Virus record (IMG/VR): IMGVR_UViG_3300001352_000012 | Coordinates: 1-56,007 of that record | Strand: one strand, 5' to 3' | Source: a virus | Length of the DNA stretch: 56,007 bases | In this document: positions 55,674-56,007 of the stretch, one piece after another | Layout of the letters: each line of letters starts with the position of its first letter | How positions within the stretch are numbered: position 1 is the first letter of the stretch | Position numbers and translations under genes: made by a program | The notes under the pieces: model-generated | What the model saw: the letters and a program-made list of their open reading frames with translations, nothing else | Database searches by the model: none | What the model was told of the DNA's origin: nothing

Positions 55674-56007
55674 ATGAAAACTGAAACAAATAGAGTATTG
55701 AACGATAAAATTGACGCTTGGACTGAATCCCTAACTGAGCGATTAGTTGAAATTAGGTTCTTTGATGTAGCAGAGATGAGGGCTGCTCTCAAGACACATT
55801 TTAAAATGGCTATGGTAGACAGCTTGAATATGCAAATCTCACAGACACAAATTGAATTTGATGAGATTAGGTACGCAATGAACACCTATAAGGGATATGA
55901 GAAAGCTCAAAAGATGAAAAGGTTGGGGGAATTGAGAGTTAAATTGAAAGCAGAGAATAAATTGTATGCCGAACTTGATAGAGATAGACAAGCTAAGGAG
56001 ATGACTA
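55674..56007 (+). CDS. Helical protein, 3' end cut by window edge
   Basis: The frame from ATG 55674 is open to the end, giving 111 visible residues. It begins MKTETNRVLNDKIDAWTESL and is strongly helical (TERLVEIRFFDVAEMRAALK, KRLGELRVKLKAENKLYAEL), with the look of a coiled coil. No function can be assigned from the visible part. Confidence 0.6.
   Translation, partial: MKTETNRVLNDKIDAWTESLTERLVEIRFFDVAEMRAALKTHFKMAMVDSLNMQISQTQIEFDEIRYAMNTYKGYEKAQKMKRLGELRVKLKAENKLYAELDRDRQAKEMT

Overview
The window is a 56 kb piece of an AT-rich, short-tailed (podovirus-like) bacteriophage genome whose host is almost certainly a member of the Bacteroidota, probably a Flavobacteriia-type bacterium. Three things support this: intergenic boxes of the Bacteroidota form TAnnTTTG (here usually GTAnnTTTGC), late genes that start after A/T-rich leaders without Shine-Dalgarno sequences, and two exported proteins whose signal peptides end in Ala-Gln, as is common in that phylum. 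No integrase, transposase, CRISPR array, tRNA or rRNA was found. The DNA polymerase has Tyr at the position equivalent to E. coli Pol I Phe762, which fits a virulent lifestyle. Both ends cut through genes, so this is not the complete genome as laid out.

Region 1 (about 1-37,000, almost all minus strand) is the morphogenesis and lysis arm. In transcription order (right to left) it holds a few small genes with a GroES-like co-chaperonin, an exported small protein, a second GroES-like protein, probable small terminase, large terminase, portal, scaffold, major capsid protein, an unknown 387-aa protein, a Cys-containing structural protein, an exported fibre-like protein, three probable head-tail ring proteins, a 1300-aa tail-nozzle-like protein, four internal/ejection proteins (263, 515, 817 and 2414 aa), a small structural protein, a Lys-rich repeat protein, a spanin/holin-like membrane cassette, a 751-aa receptor-binding fibre with a nested LamG domain, and a T7 endonuclease I-type resolvase. 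The gene order resembles crAss-like and Cellulophaga podoviruses; that placement is inference.

Region 2 (about 36,900-38,600) is a divergent control region with promoters facing both ways, imperfect direct repeats and RNA-like hairpins. It is a good candidate for an origin or a non-coding RNA.

Region 3 (38,576-56,007, plus strand except one repressor-like gene) is the early/replication arm. It opens with an SF2 helicase and runs through many very small unknown genes, including a DUF3310 protein and a possible HhH-GPD DNA glycosylase. It then carries a VirE-N/DnaB-type primase-helicase, an SSB with a classical acidic DDLPF tail, a small HTH protein, a sigma-factor-like protein, a family A DNA polymerase with proofreading domain and an HNH nuclease. 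The one minus-strand gene here is a ribbon-helix-helix regulator facing a palindromic operator and a repeat array. Three small genes share a conserved leader element, and several intergenic gaps hold strong RNA hairpins.

The likely programme is that host RNA polymerase reads the TAnnTTTG promoters. The phage sigma-like factor, made next to the polymerase, may then redirect transcription. No endolysin was recognised in the window.
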